Shown here: positions 30,771 through 42,985 of the stretch, piece by piece
Position numbering within the stretch: the stretch's first letter is position 1
Layout of the letters: each line of letters begins with the position of its first letter
Origin: Antilocapra americana
Lineage: Eukaryota; Chordata; Mammalia; Artiodactyla; Antilocapridae
Assembly (NCBI GenBank): GCA_007570785.1
Contig: ML662442.1
Coordinates: 34,395,909-34,459,908 of the forward strand
Direction: 5' to 3'
DNA: 64,000 nt
Program-made: the position numbers and the translations under genes
Notes under the pieces: generated by a model
Database searches by the model: none
What the model saw: only the letters and a program-made list of their open reading frames with translations
Told to the model about the DNA's origin: nothing

Positions 30771-33700
30771 AAGAGGTGTTATTATAGGTGGGAGCAAAGA
30801 TCTTAAGATGATATTTTAAATGCGTGAATATCAGTATCTGGAATGTTATTGCAATAACTTAAAATATAAAATGAAATTTGCAGCATGCTCAGCTGCATAT
30901 TTCCAGTCAAATGCAATGCTTTTGCATATCCAAAGGATTTGAGGACAGTTTTCTATTTCAAAAAAATATTTTCTTAGCAATTTCATGAAAATTTAGTGTA
31001 GCAATGTCTATCTATCTCCCTCCCTAAAAAATATCCTGATCATTTCTGAGTGAATTGTTTCTGAGAAGTGTAAAGCAGCTCAATCTAGTACAAGAAAAGA
31101 ATGTGAGAGAAGTTCTGAATTTCTCCAAGGGTTCTGCACAACACTGTCTTATTATTACAACCTCAATATCCTGTGTTAGCAACACTTATTGAACTTGTCA
31201 CATTTTAGTTTTATGGGAGAGCAATGACTGTAAAAGGCACATAAAACCCCCAGCCAAATGGTTGACATCTGACCTTTAATCATCTCCCAGACTCTCCCTT
31301 AGTAACACACCGCCTCCTCTTCTTTCCCTACACAGCGGGTATATTAACTGCTTCTTAACTTGCTAAACATCATGGTGTTGTCTAAAAAAAGAAATCACTG
31401 ACTTTAATGATCCTGGGGGCCTTCGGAATGCTCATCCCTCGTTTTTGTTTTTTACCACTTATTTTCTGATGTTTGGCCCTTCAAACTGCCACTTCCTTTG
31501 TGATTAAAATTAAGATTTGGAACCTCAAGCAAAGGTGTTAAAAATAACATTGAACACTCATAAGATCAAGAAGAAACTAGTTTGTTTTGAATTTTGAAAC
31601 TCTATCACCAATAATATAGTCCTTAATTTTTACTAATATATGAATAATTATATAACTTGAAATTAAAAACTAATATATGGCAGAAAATTAAAGAATTCAC
31701 GATGGACTTTGTAGGAAGGGACCTCAGAAGAGGCCTGTCCACCCATCACATGACAGGGGTGAAGGTTGAGAAGTTTGGAGGATGTGACTAATGTCACATG
31801 GCTACTTACGGTTGAACTGGGACCAGAACCCTCTTGAGCCCCAAACTGCTCCCATACAACTTTGCTCTCAGGCATGACATCTCTGTCAGATGGACAATGC
31901 TGTGCTGTAAATATACAAAGGTTGAACAGAAGTGTCACACTCTTAAGAGTAAATCTGGAACTAGATCCCATCTTTGAAGCAAATCCTTTGTTTGCTGTCT
32001 CAGTTTCGTGAACTTGCATGAAGTATGGCTCCTAGACACTCCCACCTGCCTTAGTTTTGTCTTCATGGAAGGAGAAGGGGTATAAAAAGTCTGGAAACCT
32101 GACCCACCTCAGTCCATAAAAAGGCTTTTGTCTGGAAACCCAACCACAAGTGATTCATTAATAGGCGAAAGATTTTTGTTTGTTAAAAGATTTTTGTTTG
32201 TTTCAGAAGCCCTCCTTTCCCCCCCTTTTATAGAAATGAACAATTTGAAACACAACTAAAGTATAAGATGGTATCAATTCCCACTTCAAAGTAGTTCTAT
32301 CTGCTATACATAAAGATATTTATTTCTTATGACAAAACATTTGATAGCTCTTCCATAAGTATCCCCTTAATTAAATATACCATTTGTTTTGTCAAAAGTG
32401 CAGTACCAAAAGTTCTTTACAAAATATTTTTGTGCATCCAAAAATAGTAGTTCAATTAAAAATATTTTTCTAAACTCTAATTTCATGTTTCTAGTAGATG
32501 GATAATTATATACGTCAGGTCAGACAGTGTTGTGATTTCATTTATTGATGTTCAAAAGACATTAGTAACTCATCTTGGGGTTTTTATCATTTATTCTTTA
32601 ATGCTTACTAAAGATAAGTACTAACATTTTTTAAAAAATGCTTACTTATGTGTGCATTGCATTTCACTTCTATAGTATTCTTCCCAAGGATCGTATGTTA
32701 TGTTTGACCTTTTAATAACTGACTTCAATTCAAATAGGAAAAAGTAATGGCATTAAACTACATTCAACATTTATTAATATAGCATTTAAACTCAAGGAAA
32801 ATACCAGACTCCCACATTCTAGCAATGAAAACTCATCCTAATCAGCCTTTGTCTCTACCCTTTGTAAGAAAAGCAAGAAACTGGGACATCTTCTGTGTTA
32901 ATCTGGATCTCAGCAAGTACCACCCACTTGTGAAGTTAAAAGTCTTTTCATCATATTTACTTTGTATTTTAAAAATAGGTATAGGTTCTCTCCAATTGCC
33001 TCTCCAAGTTGTGGTGTGAAAGAATCAACAGACAAAAACATGAATCATCACTAAGGGCTTGAAATCCTAGGGAGGATCCCATTCAGAGGGAAGTATAAGC
33101 TAGATTATATTTAGTGGTGGTGGTGGTATTTATAACTGCCTGAAATTCACTCAGGTAGAATCCCCACAAACATTTCAATGTTAATTTTCAACTCTCTTTA
33201 TAACTGCTTATATGCCTTTAAGACTCTACTTCACTTGGTAAAAACAAGACTTAAGCCCTCAACCTTCTGAAAGCAGCCTGGGTAAGTGATTCAGATAAAG
33301 GTCTTGATTAACACACTCTCTCTCCAGGTCTGCTCTAACAAATCAAGCATTTCCTGGAAACCCGCCCACAGATTGTGGGACTATTTTTAGTAGCTCTCCT
33401 CCTGGTAAAGGCAGCTATTAGATATCCTGCCCCTTTCAGGTGCAGTAAAATAGAACATAAAAGAGTGTGATTGGATGATTACAGCTAAGGACTGGACCCA
33501 GGAGCCTAGGGTTTCTCTCCTGCTGGGCACTCTGGGACATGCCTCTGAGAGCCTTCCTCCGCCCGCTGCCAGGTGAAACCCACACAAGGTACTGCCTGTG
33601 CCCTGCAGAGGCGATGCCACCTCAAATAAGGCACTGCTGGCCTTATTCTCTGTTCACACACATAGTGTGGAGAAGAAGAGAAGGGGAATTTGTTTCTTTA

Positions 33701-35359
33701 GAGACATCCTGTGCATTCCTGTAATTATCTTAATAGTCTGAGGAGGTAGATGGGTAGCAACATTCTCTCTGTACCATGAGCAGAGCTTATCCATTAGTGG
33801 AGTTTCCATCAGCATTCCTCTCTACTTTTCCAGAAGAAACTGACAAACAAGCCCTAGAGCAAGGTTGTTGAATCATTTATTGTCCAAAGCAGAACGGGAG
33901 GAGACATAGGAAACATTTTCCCATGAAAAGCCTCATCGTCTAGGAGGAAGAGGAAGGAGGGATTTCCGGGGAAATATGTAGCTGAGTAGGCAGTAGAGAG
34001 TGTCCAAACATTCACGCAGAGCTGATGCTGGTCACTTCTGTCTTCCCCGACTGTGGGCTAGTTTGGACTTTTTTAGTTTGGAGCAGAGAGCTGTGATGGA
34101 AAATGAACTTTCAAGGGCTGTTTATCTCATTAAGCAATGTTTCTTCTGCCTCTCCTCATACTCTAAATGTTTTGTTTATTTTATGGGAGAATTTTTTTTA
34201 AATTCAAGCTGAAAAAATTTGGCTTGCAAACCTTTGCGTGTTTATGAAGGGCAAAGACTATATACATTTTGAATCTCTGTAGCCTCTATGACATAAAAAT
34301 AGTTAACCAAGTATGAGATGATCTCCCCAGTCACAGTGCAGGGAAAGCATTGTGCATACCCAGTAACTAGCCAACATTAGCAGTTAGCATCAATTAAGGT
34401 GTGGTGGCGTGAAGTTAAGAAGTTAAGGTTTTAAGCATTTGGAATCAGTCTGGTGGTGGTACTCAAAGGCCTTCAAATCTCTGAGGAGAAGGAGGAGCTA
34501 CTTTGTGGTGACTTCCTGGGATGGAATCATTTTAGAACCAAAGCTTTGCTGAACATTTTGCATATAGTTTTTTGTTTGTTTTTATATCAGTTTGTGTGTT
34601 GTTGCAATTGCTTCACTCATGCAGAAGACACCCTCTTAGTTAAACCATGAAATCTGACTGTAGTTATGAAAGTGAGTGAAAATAATCTGCTAGCAGAAAA
34701 GAATTCTCAACAAAATCAATGGCTCATTTTTGTTTTGGCCAGAGCCCTTTTCAGGATCCGAAGCGTGCATTGTGTATGATAAGGCAGCAGTTAATAGAAG
34801 CCTGTGCTTTAAAATGAGACATTTAGAGATGACAGAACTGGAAGGAATCAAGAAAATGTACCAGTCTAGGGCCAAAGAAAAATGGATATCTACTTGTTAA
34901 TGACCATTGAGAGCATCAGTCTTGTTGGACTCTAGATCAGTCAACATGGGCTAGTTTATGCCATGGCGCCCAAATATTCGAGAATCTCAGTGCCTTGAAC
35001 AGGAAAACTTGACTGATCAGTCATATTGCCCGTTATAATTGACTGGGCTTTACTCTTCAGAATCCTAGTCATTCCAGGCAGAGCAGCCTCTACCTGGAAA
35101 CCTGTTAGTGACCACAGCAGAGGGGAAAAGTGCGGTTCTGCGTGGGAATGGCCACATTGCTTCTGGTTGCTATTGACTTTTGTAAATCATACGTCAAGCC
35201 TCATTTCCAAGGAGTAGGGAAGCATAACCCTTTCCCAGGGAGGGAAAGCTGGCTTCAGTAACTGGTGATACAATCTATCACAGAGTCCAGTAAATAATTG
35301 ATGCTTACAGAGTTAAATAGTCTGAGTAACGAAGAAGAAGTTAAATGAGTCCCTATACA
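30771..35359. other. Long repeat-poor unassigned interval
   Basis: About 4.6 kb with few recognisable repeats. A stretch at 31690-31870 (gatggactttgtaggaaggg, cacatggctacttacggttg, aactgggaccagaaccc) looks like an ancient mammalian SINE-type repeat in reverse complement, possibly MIR. An 18-bp period repeat of gatttttgtttgtt occurs at 32171-32203. Open frames here (longest 118 codons, 31663-32019, minus) have no known domain. Repeat-poor intergenic DNA can hide conserved regulatory elements, but nothing in the sequence alone shows one. Confidence 0.45.
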
Positions 35360-35480
35360 CTTCATTCAACAAATATTTATTAGATTCTTTAGATATTAGG
35401 CAGTGTACTGAGTACTGTTTTATAAGGCAGGTAGATGATAATATGTGTTCATCACACATTTGCACTTAAAGGACTACATT
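35360..35480 (-). repeat. L2 LINE 3' end
   Basis: attcaacaaatatttattag, ttaggcagtgtactgagtac, then a degraded match: reverse complement of the L2 3' end (caacaaatatttattgagcacctactatgtgccaggcactg). Confidence 0.65.
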
Positions 35481-35599
35481 TTATCTATCTGAGAAGAAAG
35501 TTTATGTGGGTTAGCTCATTGCCCTGAGACAAAGCAAAGGCACAATATGAAGTGTTTTAGTTCTGTAGTGAGGCATTGCAGATTTCTATAGGTTATAAA

Positions 35600-36125
35600 A
35601 ACTCAAGTTGCTTATAAAAACTCAAGGTTATCATGTCACAGTTTCTGTAGGTCAGTATCTTCACACAGCGTGACTGGCTTCTCCATTCAGTGTCCCACCA
35701 GGCTGAAACAAGGTGTCAGCTGAGGTTCTCATCTGGCACTTGGAGTCCTTGCTGGTGGTTGGCAGAAGCCATTTCCTGTGGTTGTAGAGCTCAGGTTCTG
35801 GTGTTCCTGGCTGTAGAGCTCAGGTTCTGGTTTTCCTGCTGGCCATTGGCTGGGAGCCCCTTCCAGTCCTAGGGGCCACCCTGGGCTCCCTGCCCTGTGG
35901 CCTCCGCAGGCCATCCCCACTGGTTTACTTTCTGCCAGGCCAGCTGAAGTGTGTATCCCTGACTTCTTCTGGTTTGACCAGCTGGAGAAAAGGTTCTGCT
36001 TTTAAAGTGCTTGTGTGACTCGTTCAGATCCACCTAGGTAACCTCTCTATTTTAAGGAGAGCTGATTTGGGATCTTAATTACATCTGCAGAAACTCTTCA
36101 CGGATTAACCCTTCACTAGATGAGT
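35600..36125 (+). mobile_element. MLT1-like (ERVL-MaLR) solo LTR, decayed
   Basis: Block order resembles mammalian MaLR LTRs: tatcatgtcacagtttctgt, aggtcagtatcttcacacag, caggctgaaacaaggtgtca, the 'ctgttggctgggagcc' motif as tggccattggctgggagccc, and the 3' part gggatcttaattacatctgc, agaaactcttcacggattaa. No internal viral genes and no partner LTR are seen, so it is a solo LTR or fragment. It contains a 29-bp-period duplication (35783-35840) and a 19-bp-period repeat of ttataaaaactcaag near 35600-35632. Both termini are uncertain. Confidence 0.6.
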
Positions 36126-37084
36126 ATTTGATTGAATGATTGGAATCTATGTTAGGTGAACACTAGAATCTGGGCAGTAGGGGGCCTCCCAGGGTTCTGC
36201 CTAATACCTGGTCCCACCACAGGGACGCGGGGGTTAGTATGACTTGCATAGGGCAGGACTGATGAGAGGCCTGTTCTAGTGTCGTATGCGTCTCCTGAGT
36301 AAGAACTAGACTTATTTAGATTGGTATCTAATTGAGGGCATTTTGTGATTAGTAAAAGCCTGGCTCTGCGCTTCTGATGTGGTTTCTCTAAGGGCTGCAC
36401 TGAACATAATCCCTTAAAGGCTAAGAGGGTTAGCAACTGAAGAGGGTAGCGACTGAAATAGCCAAGAGTTCTGGCAGGAAATAGATAGTGTTCTCAAACT
36501 TGGTAATTGGGGAAAGTTTAATAAAAAAGGCTTCCCCCGCCCCCGTTCTTCCTTCCTTCCCTCTCTCTGAGCTGCAGGCAGAGTTTGGGAATCAACAAGC
36601 TATAGTGTAGTACCTCTTCTGGGCCAGAAGGGAGAAGGAGGAGGTGGGGCCAGGAATCTAGAGTGGTGAGACAGGGGGAGAGGGATCCCTGACTGGAACT
36701 TCTTTTGTGGAAATATCCAACCAATCTATGGAAAGTGAGCAGGGTCTTGGTGGGGAATAAGTAGCTTGACTGCATTTTCTTCCTACCTTCTTAAATTTAG
36801 CCAAGAAGGCAAAAGAGGCTGTTGGTTCAGTCCTTAGAGGCCAGCATCCTGGGGCAAGAACATGATGGAGAAAGGAGCAGATCTAGAAGGACGAACAAGA
36901 AATTTGCAGCCTGGTTACCAAAGACGTGTTTCTTGGCTGTGGTCAGGGTCATGGGCTCTGTTGTAACTTCCAACGGTAGTGCTTCTTCTTCATCTGTGCT
37001 TCATAGACTGTTTTGGTGAGCTTGATTGTAACTCACATCCCATTAAACTCACTCATTCGTATGTATGGCTGTCTTTCTGCTATT
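36126..37084. other. Unassigned non-coding DNA
   Basis: No gene recognised. A purine-rich stretch at 36620-36690 (agaagggagaaggaggaggt) and a pyrimidine-rich stretch at 36525-36570 are the only texture. Confidence 0.5.
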
Positions 37085-37182
37085 TTGAACTTACCGAATG
37101 CAAGGGTCATATCATATTGATCTTTATACCTACAGTACCTGTGTGCTTGGCCCAGAGCAGGTGATTAACAAATGCTTGTGGG
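37085..37182 (+). repeat. L2 LINE 3' end
   Basis: gaatgcaagggtcatatcat, acctacagtacctgtgtgct and tggcccagagcaggtgatta, then acaaatgcttgtggg follow the L2 3' end (ctgtatccccagcgcctagcacagtgcctggcacatagtaggtgctcaataaatg). Confidence 0.6.
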
Positions 37183-39258
37183 ATTATAATTATATGAAAC
37201 CAATGGTAAGTTATTATTAAAGACCTATAAATCGATTTGGTGTTAGAGGTCTAAACAAATATACACTGTTCCAGTTTCTCTCTAGGTTGTTCTAGTCCAT
37301 GTGAGCTGAGAGAGAATGTGAACTTACCATTGTTGCAACAAGTCTTACCCTATGACAAGTTGATGTTCCACTCCATTCTCTATTTAAAGGTCAGCAATTC
37401 CAGGCTATCCTACATATTCCATTCAATAAGTATTAGAATTGATCAACACAGAAGGACAAGAAAAGGTAGGGTAAATGAGACAGCTTGGAGCTGTAATCAA
37501 ACTGCAGTTGGCTGTCTATCTCTTGATGGCCTTCGAATGAGAGGGTTGGATGTCTTGTCTTCCTGGCACTGTCACGTGTGGTTCTGGCTGCCAGCAGGGA
37601 GGGACGTATGCTTAGTCTATGGAAAAACTGTTTTCTCCTGCTTTACTTTTTAACATTTTTTCAAAGCACTAGGTAAAGATAAATGTGGTCAGCTTGATTT
37701 ATGATCATTATTTTGATTTCTATAGAATCACATGCTGAAGAATCTCAGGGACTGACAGCCTGGAGAAAAATGTAAATGTCATAATTTTGTTAATTGTTTT
37801 AGCATGTGTTTCTTCCACATGTCTAAAAGCAACTGTAATTGAGGATTGTGGTTTCTGGGGCACAGCCAAAATCACAATGTGACTAACAACTGAGGAAAAT
37901 ATCGTGGGATGTCATGTGCTGTTGGATCTTGTATCTTTTTTTAAATTAACCTCTGCCAAAGTGAGTATTTTTCAGTATTTAAGTATGTTACTGGAGTATG
38001 AAAAGAAGAATTGTATGAAATTCTTCTTTTGTATGAAAATACAAATTGAATTCTTCAATTGGTGTTTTTCATCAGATAAAAAATAACATATAAAATTCAC
38101 TTTTAAATTCTGTGACTATCTATTCCATCCTGGAGTTTCCTATTTCAAAAATTGGATTTGTGGAAAAAACCCAGCTCTCTCGATTCTTTAAACATTTCAA
38201 TGATAAAAGTCTTTCTCAAGGAAACAAATATCAGGAAATTCAAATACAGGTAAGAAGCCATAATCTGCCCTCACCTTCTTGCTCCAAAGTATAATAACTC
38301 TATTGAGAATGCCTGAAACCAGTGGGTGATCTGACCCTGAGGCTTCATATACAATTTCTTATTTTTATGACAAGAATTTCACAACTTCAAGGCAAGGTTG
38401 AAAAACAGTCTATTTCCCCACTTAAGCAAGTGATCAGATTGCTGCAGGAACAAAGCAAAGGGCTGAGCTCACATGCTCAGCCAGGAGCTCTCTTGCAAGC
38501 TTCCTGGTTTGGGATAGACTGCAAATACTATTAGTATATTTCCTGGTATTTCAGCCTTCTGTGAATTGCACAGTAACTAGATCTTTGAACAACGAGCATC
38601 TGGTAGCCAGAATCCCACAAAAACTTTCCCATATTTTTCAGAATTGTCTGCTTGTTTGGGAGCTGTTCTCTCATTGTTTTATACTATTCCTTCTGTTTCT
38701 CTCCCCACATGTCTGTAATTCACAAATATTTTTGTCACATTTAAAACTGACTCTACGTAAGTGATTAAGCTGATTGTCAGTGCATCCAGGAGGTCATAGG
38801 AAGCTGTTGCTGACATAGTCTCTTCATTTTCCTGACATACTCACACCCCCTTCTTTATGCAGGCTGACTTGCCCCACAGCTGCTGTGAGCTGCAGGAGCA
38901 AATGGAAAGTCTATCCTGCCAGTGGCTGGAGAAAAGGTTCCAAAGTATCATTTGGAGTAAAATCAGACAGAAAATCAAAGTAGAGAGCAGAGGAAGAAAA
39001 GACAGTGTTCTAGCTTCTTCATGGAACTGTGTAAGGGCTTTGAAGAGCCTGAATTGTTATGTAAAAATCTTCCAAATGATCATGTGCAATGTTTTTTTCT
39101 AAAGAGTTTACATTATATGCTCAAGGGGTTGGTTAATATTAAGTTTTATAATCAAGAGAGAAAGAAGATTAAAGGGAAGTAAGAAATAATAAAAGGAGGA
39201 TGCATAGAAGGAAATAAGGACAATGGAATAGCCCTTTACTCTTCTCATCAGTTACTTT
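37183..39258. other. Unassigned AT-rich DNA
   Basis: About 2.1 kb. Two small palindromic spots (gaagaat ... attcttc near 38005-38027, and ttgaattcttcaa near 38045) are the only local structures noted. Frames up to 111 codons (37318-37653) have no known motif. Confidence 0.5.
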
Positions 39259-39272
39259 AGACTTGACCTTGT

Positions 39273-40711
39273 TAAAGAGGTTGTCTTTTCTCCATTGTAT
39301 ATTCTTGCCTCTTTTGTCAAAGATAAGGTGTCCATAGATGCGTGGATTTATCTCTGGGCTTTCTATCTTGTTCCATTGATCTATATTTCTGTCTTTGTGC
39401 CAGTACCATACTGTCTTAATGACTGTGGATTTGTAGTATAGCTTAAAGTCAGGTAGGTTGATTCCTCCAGTTCCATTCTTCTTTCTCAAGATTGCTTTGG
39501 CTATACGAGGTTTTTTGTATTTCCATACAAATTGTGAAACTATTTGTTCTAATTCTCTGAAAAAGACCTCTGGTAGCTTGATAGGAATTGCATTGAATCT
39601 ATAGATTGCTTTGGGTAGTATACTCATTTTCACTATATTGATTCTTCCAATCCACGAACCCGGCACATTTCTCCATCTATTTGTGTCCTTTTTGATTTCT
39701 TTCATCAGTGTTTTGTAGATTTCTATATACAAGTCTTTTGTTTCTTTAGGTAGAAATACTCCTAAGTATTCTATTCTTTTTGTTTCGATGGTGAATGGGA
39801 TTGTTTCCTTAATTTCTCTTTCTGTTTTCTCACTGTTAGTGTATAGGAATGCCAGGGATTTCTGTGTGTTGATTTTGTATCCTGAAACTTTGATATATTC
39901 ACTGATTAGCTCTAGTCATTTTCTCGTAGAGTCTTTAGGGTTTTCAATATAGAGGATCATGTCATCTGCAAACAGAGAGAGTTTTACTTCTTCTTTTCCA
40001 ATCTGGATTCCTTTGATTTCTTTATCTGCTCTGATTGCTGTGGCCAAGATTTCCAAAACTATGTTGAAAAGTAGTGGTGAGAGTGGGCACCCTTGTCTTG
40101 TTCCTGACTTCAGGGGAAATGATTCAGTTTTTCACCATTGAGGATAATGTTTGCTGTGGGTTTGTCATATATACTTTTATTATGTTGACGTATGTTCCTT
40201 CTATTCCTGCTTTTTGGAGGGTTTTTATCATAAATGGATGTTGAATTTTGTCAAAGGCTTTCTCTGCATCTATTGAGATAATCATGTGATTTTTATTTTT
40301 CAATTTGTTAATGTGGTGCATTACATTGATTGATTTGTGAATATTTAAGAATCCTTGCATCCCTGGGATAAAGCCTACTTGATCATGATGTATGATTTTT
40401 TTAATGTGTTGTTGGATTCTCTTTGCTAGAATTTTGTTAAGGATTTTTGCATCTAAGTTCATCAGTGATATTGGCCTGTAGTTTTCTATTTTTTTGTGGC
40501 ATCTTTGTCGGGTTTTGAAATTAGGGTGATGGTGGCCTCGTAGAATGAGTCTGGAAGTTTACCTTCCTCTGCAATTTTCTGGAAGAGTTTGAGTAGAATA
40601 GGTGTTAGCTCTTGTCTAAATTTTTGGTAGAATTCAGCTGTGAAGCCATCTGGTCCTGGGCTTTTGTTTTTTGGAAGATTTCTGATTACGGTTTCAATTT
40701 CTGTGCTTGTG
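39273..40711 (-). pseudogene. L1 ORF2 RT region in the inverted arm
   Basis: Minus-strand L1 ORF2p fragments: [21 protein letters not shown] and [20 protein letters not shown] (frame 40788-40486), [12 protein letters not shown] through [16 protein letters not shown] (40462-40124), then the FADD block (complement of 39959-39970 region) and [19 protein letters not shown] to [15 protein letters not shown] (39732-39169 frame). Small indels near 40130, 40190 and 40490 break the frame into pieces. The RT core is therefore nearly complete in sequence but split, inverted and promoterless. No function expected. Confidence 0.85.
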
Positions 40712-41700
40712 CTGGGAAAACTGGACAGCCACTTGTAAAAGAATGAAACTAGAACACTTTCTAACACCATACAGAAAGATAAACTCAAAATGGATCAAAG
40801 ATCTAAGCATAAGACCAGAAACTATAAAACTCCTAGAGGATAACATAGGCAAAACACTCTCTGACATAAACCAAAGAGGGATCCTACATGACCCAACTCC
40901 CAGAATATTGGAAATAAAAGCACGAATAAACAAATGGGACCTAATTAAAATTAAAAGCTTCTGCACAACAAAGGAAACTATAAGCAAGGTGAAAAGCTTC
41001 AGAATGGGAGAAAATAATAGCCAATGAAGCAACAGACAGACAATTAATCTCAAAAATATACAAGCAACTCCTGCAGCTCCATTCTAGAAAAATAAACGAC
41101 CCAATCAAAAAGTGGGCCAAAAAACTTAACAGACATTTCTCCAAAGAAGACATAAAAATGGCTAACAAACACATGAAAAGATGCTCAACATCACTCATTA
41201 TCAGAGAAATGCAAATCAAAACCACAATGAGGTATCACTTTACACCAGTCAGAATGGCTGCAATCCAAAAATCTACAAGCAATAAATGCTGGAGAGGATG
41301 TGGAGAAAAGGGAACTCTCTTACACTGTTGGTGGGAATGCAAACTAGTACAGCCACTATGGAAAACAGTGTGGAGGTTCCTTAAAAAACTGCAAATAGAC
41401 CTGCCATATGACCCAGCAATCCCAATGCTGGGCATACACACCGAGGAAACCAGAATTGAAAGAGCCACGTGTACCTCAATGTTCATCGCTGCATTGTTTA
41501 CAATAGCCAGGACATGGAAGCAACCTAGATGCCCATCAACTGACGAATGGATAAGAAAGCTGTGATACATATACACAATGGAATATTACTCAGCATTAAA
41601 AAAAAATTCATTTGAATCAGTTCTACTCAGATGGACGGAACTGGTGCCCATTATCCAGAGTGAAATAAGCCAGAAGGAAAAACAACAATGCAGTATACTA
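40712..41700 (+). pseudogene. L1 ORF2 C-terminal region in the sense arm
   Basis: Plus-strand frames 40707-41027 ([40 protein letters not shown]) and 41158-41565 ([20 protein letters not shown]...[32 protein letters not shown]). A 5-bp deletion near 40997 (aaaagcttcag, against aaaagtcagccttcag in the copy at 19320) shifts the frame, and the Trp codon of RKLW is a stop (tga at 41563-41565). Confidence 0.85.
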
Positions 41701-41904
41701 ACGCATATATATAGAATTTAGAAAGACGGTAACGAGAACCCAGCATGCGAGACAGCAAAAGGAACGCAGCTGTATAGAACAGACTCGTGGACTCTGTGGA
41801 TGAGGGTAACGGTGAGATGATATGGGAGAATGGCATTGAAACATGTTAATTATTATATGTGTAATCAATCGCCAACCCAGGACTGATGCTCGGGGCTGGT
41901 GCAT

Positions 41905-41953
41905 CGAGATTTCCGGGGGAGAGGGAGGAGGGAGGGAGGGGGGTCCTGGAGGG
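41905..41953 (+). repeat. L1 3'UTR polypurine tract
   Basis: G-rich run with several GGGAGG units (gggggagagggaggagggag) on the L1 sense strand, matching the tracts at 1807-1852 and 17707-17752 in complement. Potential G-quadruplex. Confidence 0.7.
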
Positions 41954-42079
41954 GGAGCATATGTAAACCCATGGCTATATCATGTCATTGTATGGCAAAA
42001 CTAATTAAAAAAACAAAAAAGAAAAAAAAAAGAGAGAAAAAAAAAAAGACTTGACCTTGTGAGCTGTCATATAAGGATA

Positions 42080-42215
42080 CCATTTTACAGCAAACACACA
42101 TCTATTTTAGAGATGGGAAAATGAAGGTATAGAGAGGTTAGCAATGTGTGTGCGAGCTCAGTCACTTAGCTAATAAGTATCAACCATAAGCTCTGGGGGC
42201 TGCTCTTAACCACTA
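42080..42215 (-). repeat. MIR SINE fragment beside the L1
   Basis: ctattttagagatgggaaaa, tgaaggtatagagaggttag, gctcagtcacttagctaata and agt follow reverse-complement MIR order (attttacagatgaggaaactgaggc, agagaggttaagt, cacacagctagtaagt). Confidence 0.6.
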
Positions 42216-42805
42216 GTTTAAACCAAAGGGCTTTGTCTTTTTTCTCTTAATATGTGTTATAGTATTTTTTTATATAATCTGGAGAATAAAGTTATACACC
42301 AAACTGTTATTCTAGGTGTTGCAATTATGGGTGATTTAAATTTTATTCTTACCTGCATTTTATATAAAATGATTTTTTTATTTCTAAGAAATTAAAGTTC
42401 AAGATTGTTAATCCCTCATCAATAAAGGGCACCAAGACTATGAACAAGGAAGAAGGGTTTGGTATTAATTTATAATGACTACCATCATTATAGTGAAATG
42501 TGACTTGTTCATAGTAATTAGTAAGATGCTTAATGAAATCAGTGAATGAAAACATTCCCAATAAAGTAATTTTAATGTAAATTTACGATACTGAACTAAA
42601 TAAATATGTTTTATTTATGTAACATGTACACTGATGCCCCGTGACCACGTGTCTTGGTTGTGTCTTCATAGGCACCAAGAAATGGGGACCTGGGCTAGTT
42701 ATGTGATAAGTTCTGCTTTGAAAAATTTCCAGGTAAAACCCATCTTGGTGGAGACCTTAAGGAGCTGATTCATCCATTACTTATTTGCTACAGCAGACTA
42801 AACAC
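42216..42805. other. Unassigned non-coding DNA
   Basis: AT-rich; no recognised feature. Confidence 0.5.
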
Positions 42806-42985
42806 AGGGACTTCTCTGCTTCATCTCCAGTGCAGGGAGTGTGGGTTTGATTCCTGGTTGGGGAGGAATCACATGCCTCATGGCCAAAAATCCAAAACAT
42901 AAGACAGAAGCAGTGTTGTAGCAAATTCAATAAAGATTTTAAAAATGGCTCACATCAAAAAATCTTAAAAAGAAAAAAAAAAGAG
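42806..42985 (+). mobile_element. CHR-type tRNA-derived SINE (cetartiodactyl)
   Basis: Head gggacttctctgcttcatct, B-box-like gtgggtttgattcctggttg and ggggaggaatcacatgcctc, then catggccaaaaatccaaaac, ataagacagaagcagtgttg, caaattcaataaagatttta and an A-rich tail. This matches CHR-2-like SINEs shared by ruminants, whales and hippos, not Bov-tA. Older than the BovB-mobilised SINEs nearby. Confidence 0.8.

Larger units (their letters stand above)
39259..42060 (+). mobile_element. Young L1 with 5' inversion (twin priming) and 14-bp TSD
   Basis: The TSD agacttgaccttgt is perfect at 39259-39272 and 42047-42060. The 3' end is on the right: an A-rich tail up to 42046 preceded by the 3'UTR polypurine tract. 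The sense arm is 40712-42046. The inverted arm 39273-40711 carries ORF2 from [21 protein letters not shown] down to DNLFNK on the minus strand. The sense arm starts at [18 protein letters not shown], the next residues of ORF2, so the two arms abut almost without loss (about 2 nt) with gtg microhomology at 40709-40711. Confidence 0.95.

Noticed and set aside
37318..37653. 111-codon plus-strand frame
   Set aside because: No recognisable motif and no regulatory context; treated as chance.
38005..38060. Small palindromes as a regulatory hairpin
   Set aside because: Short AT-rich palindromes of this size are expected by chance in AT-rich DNA.
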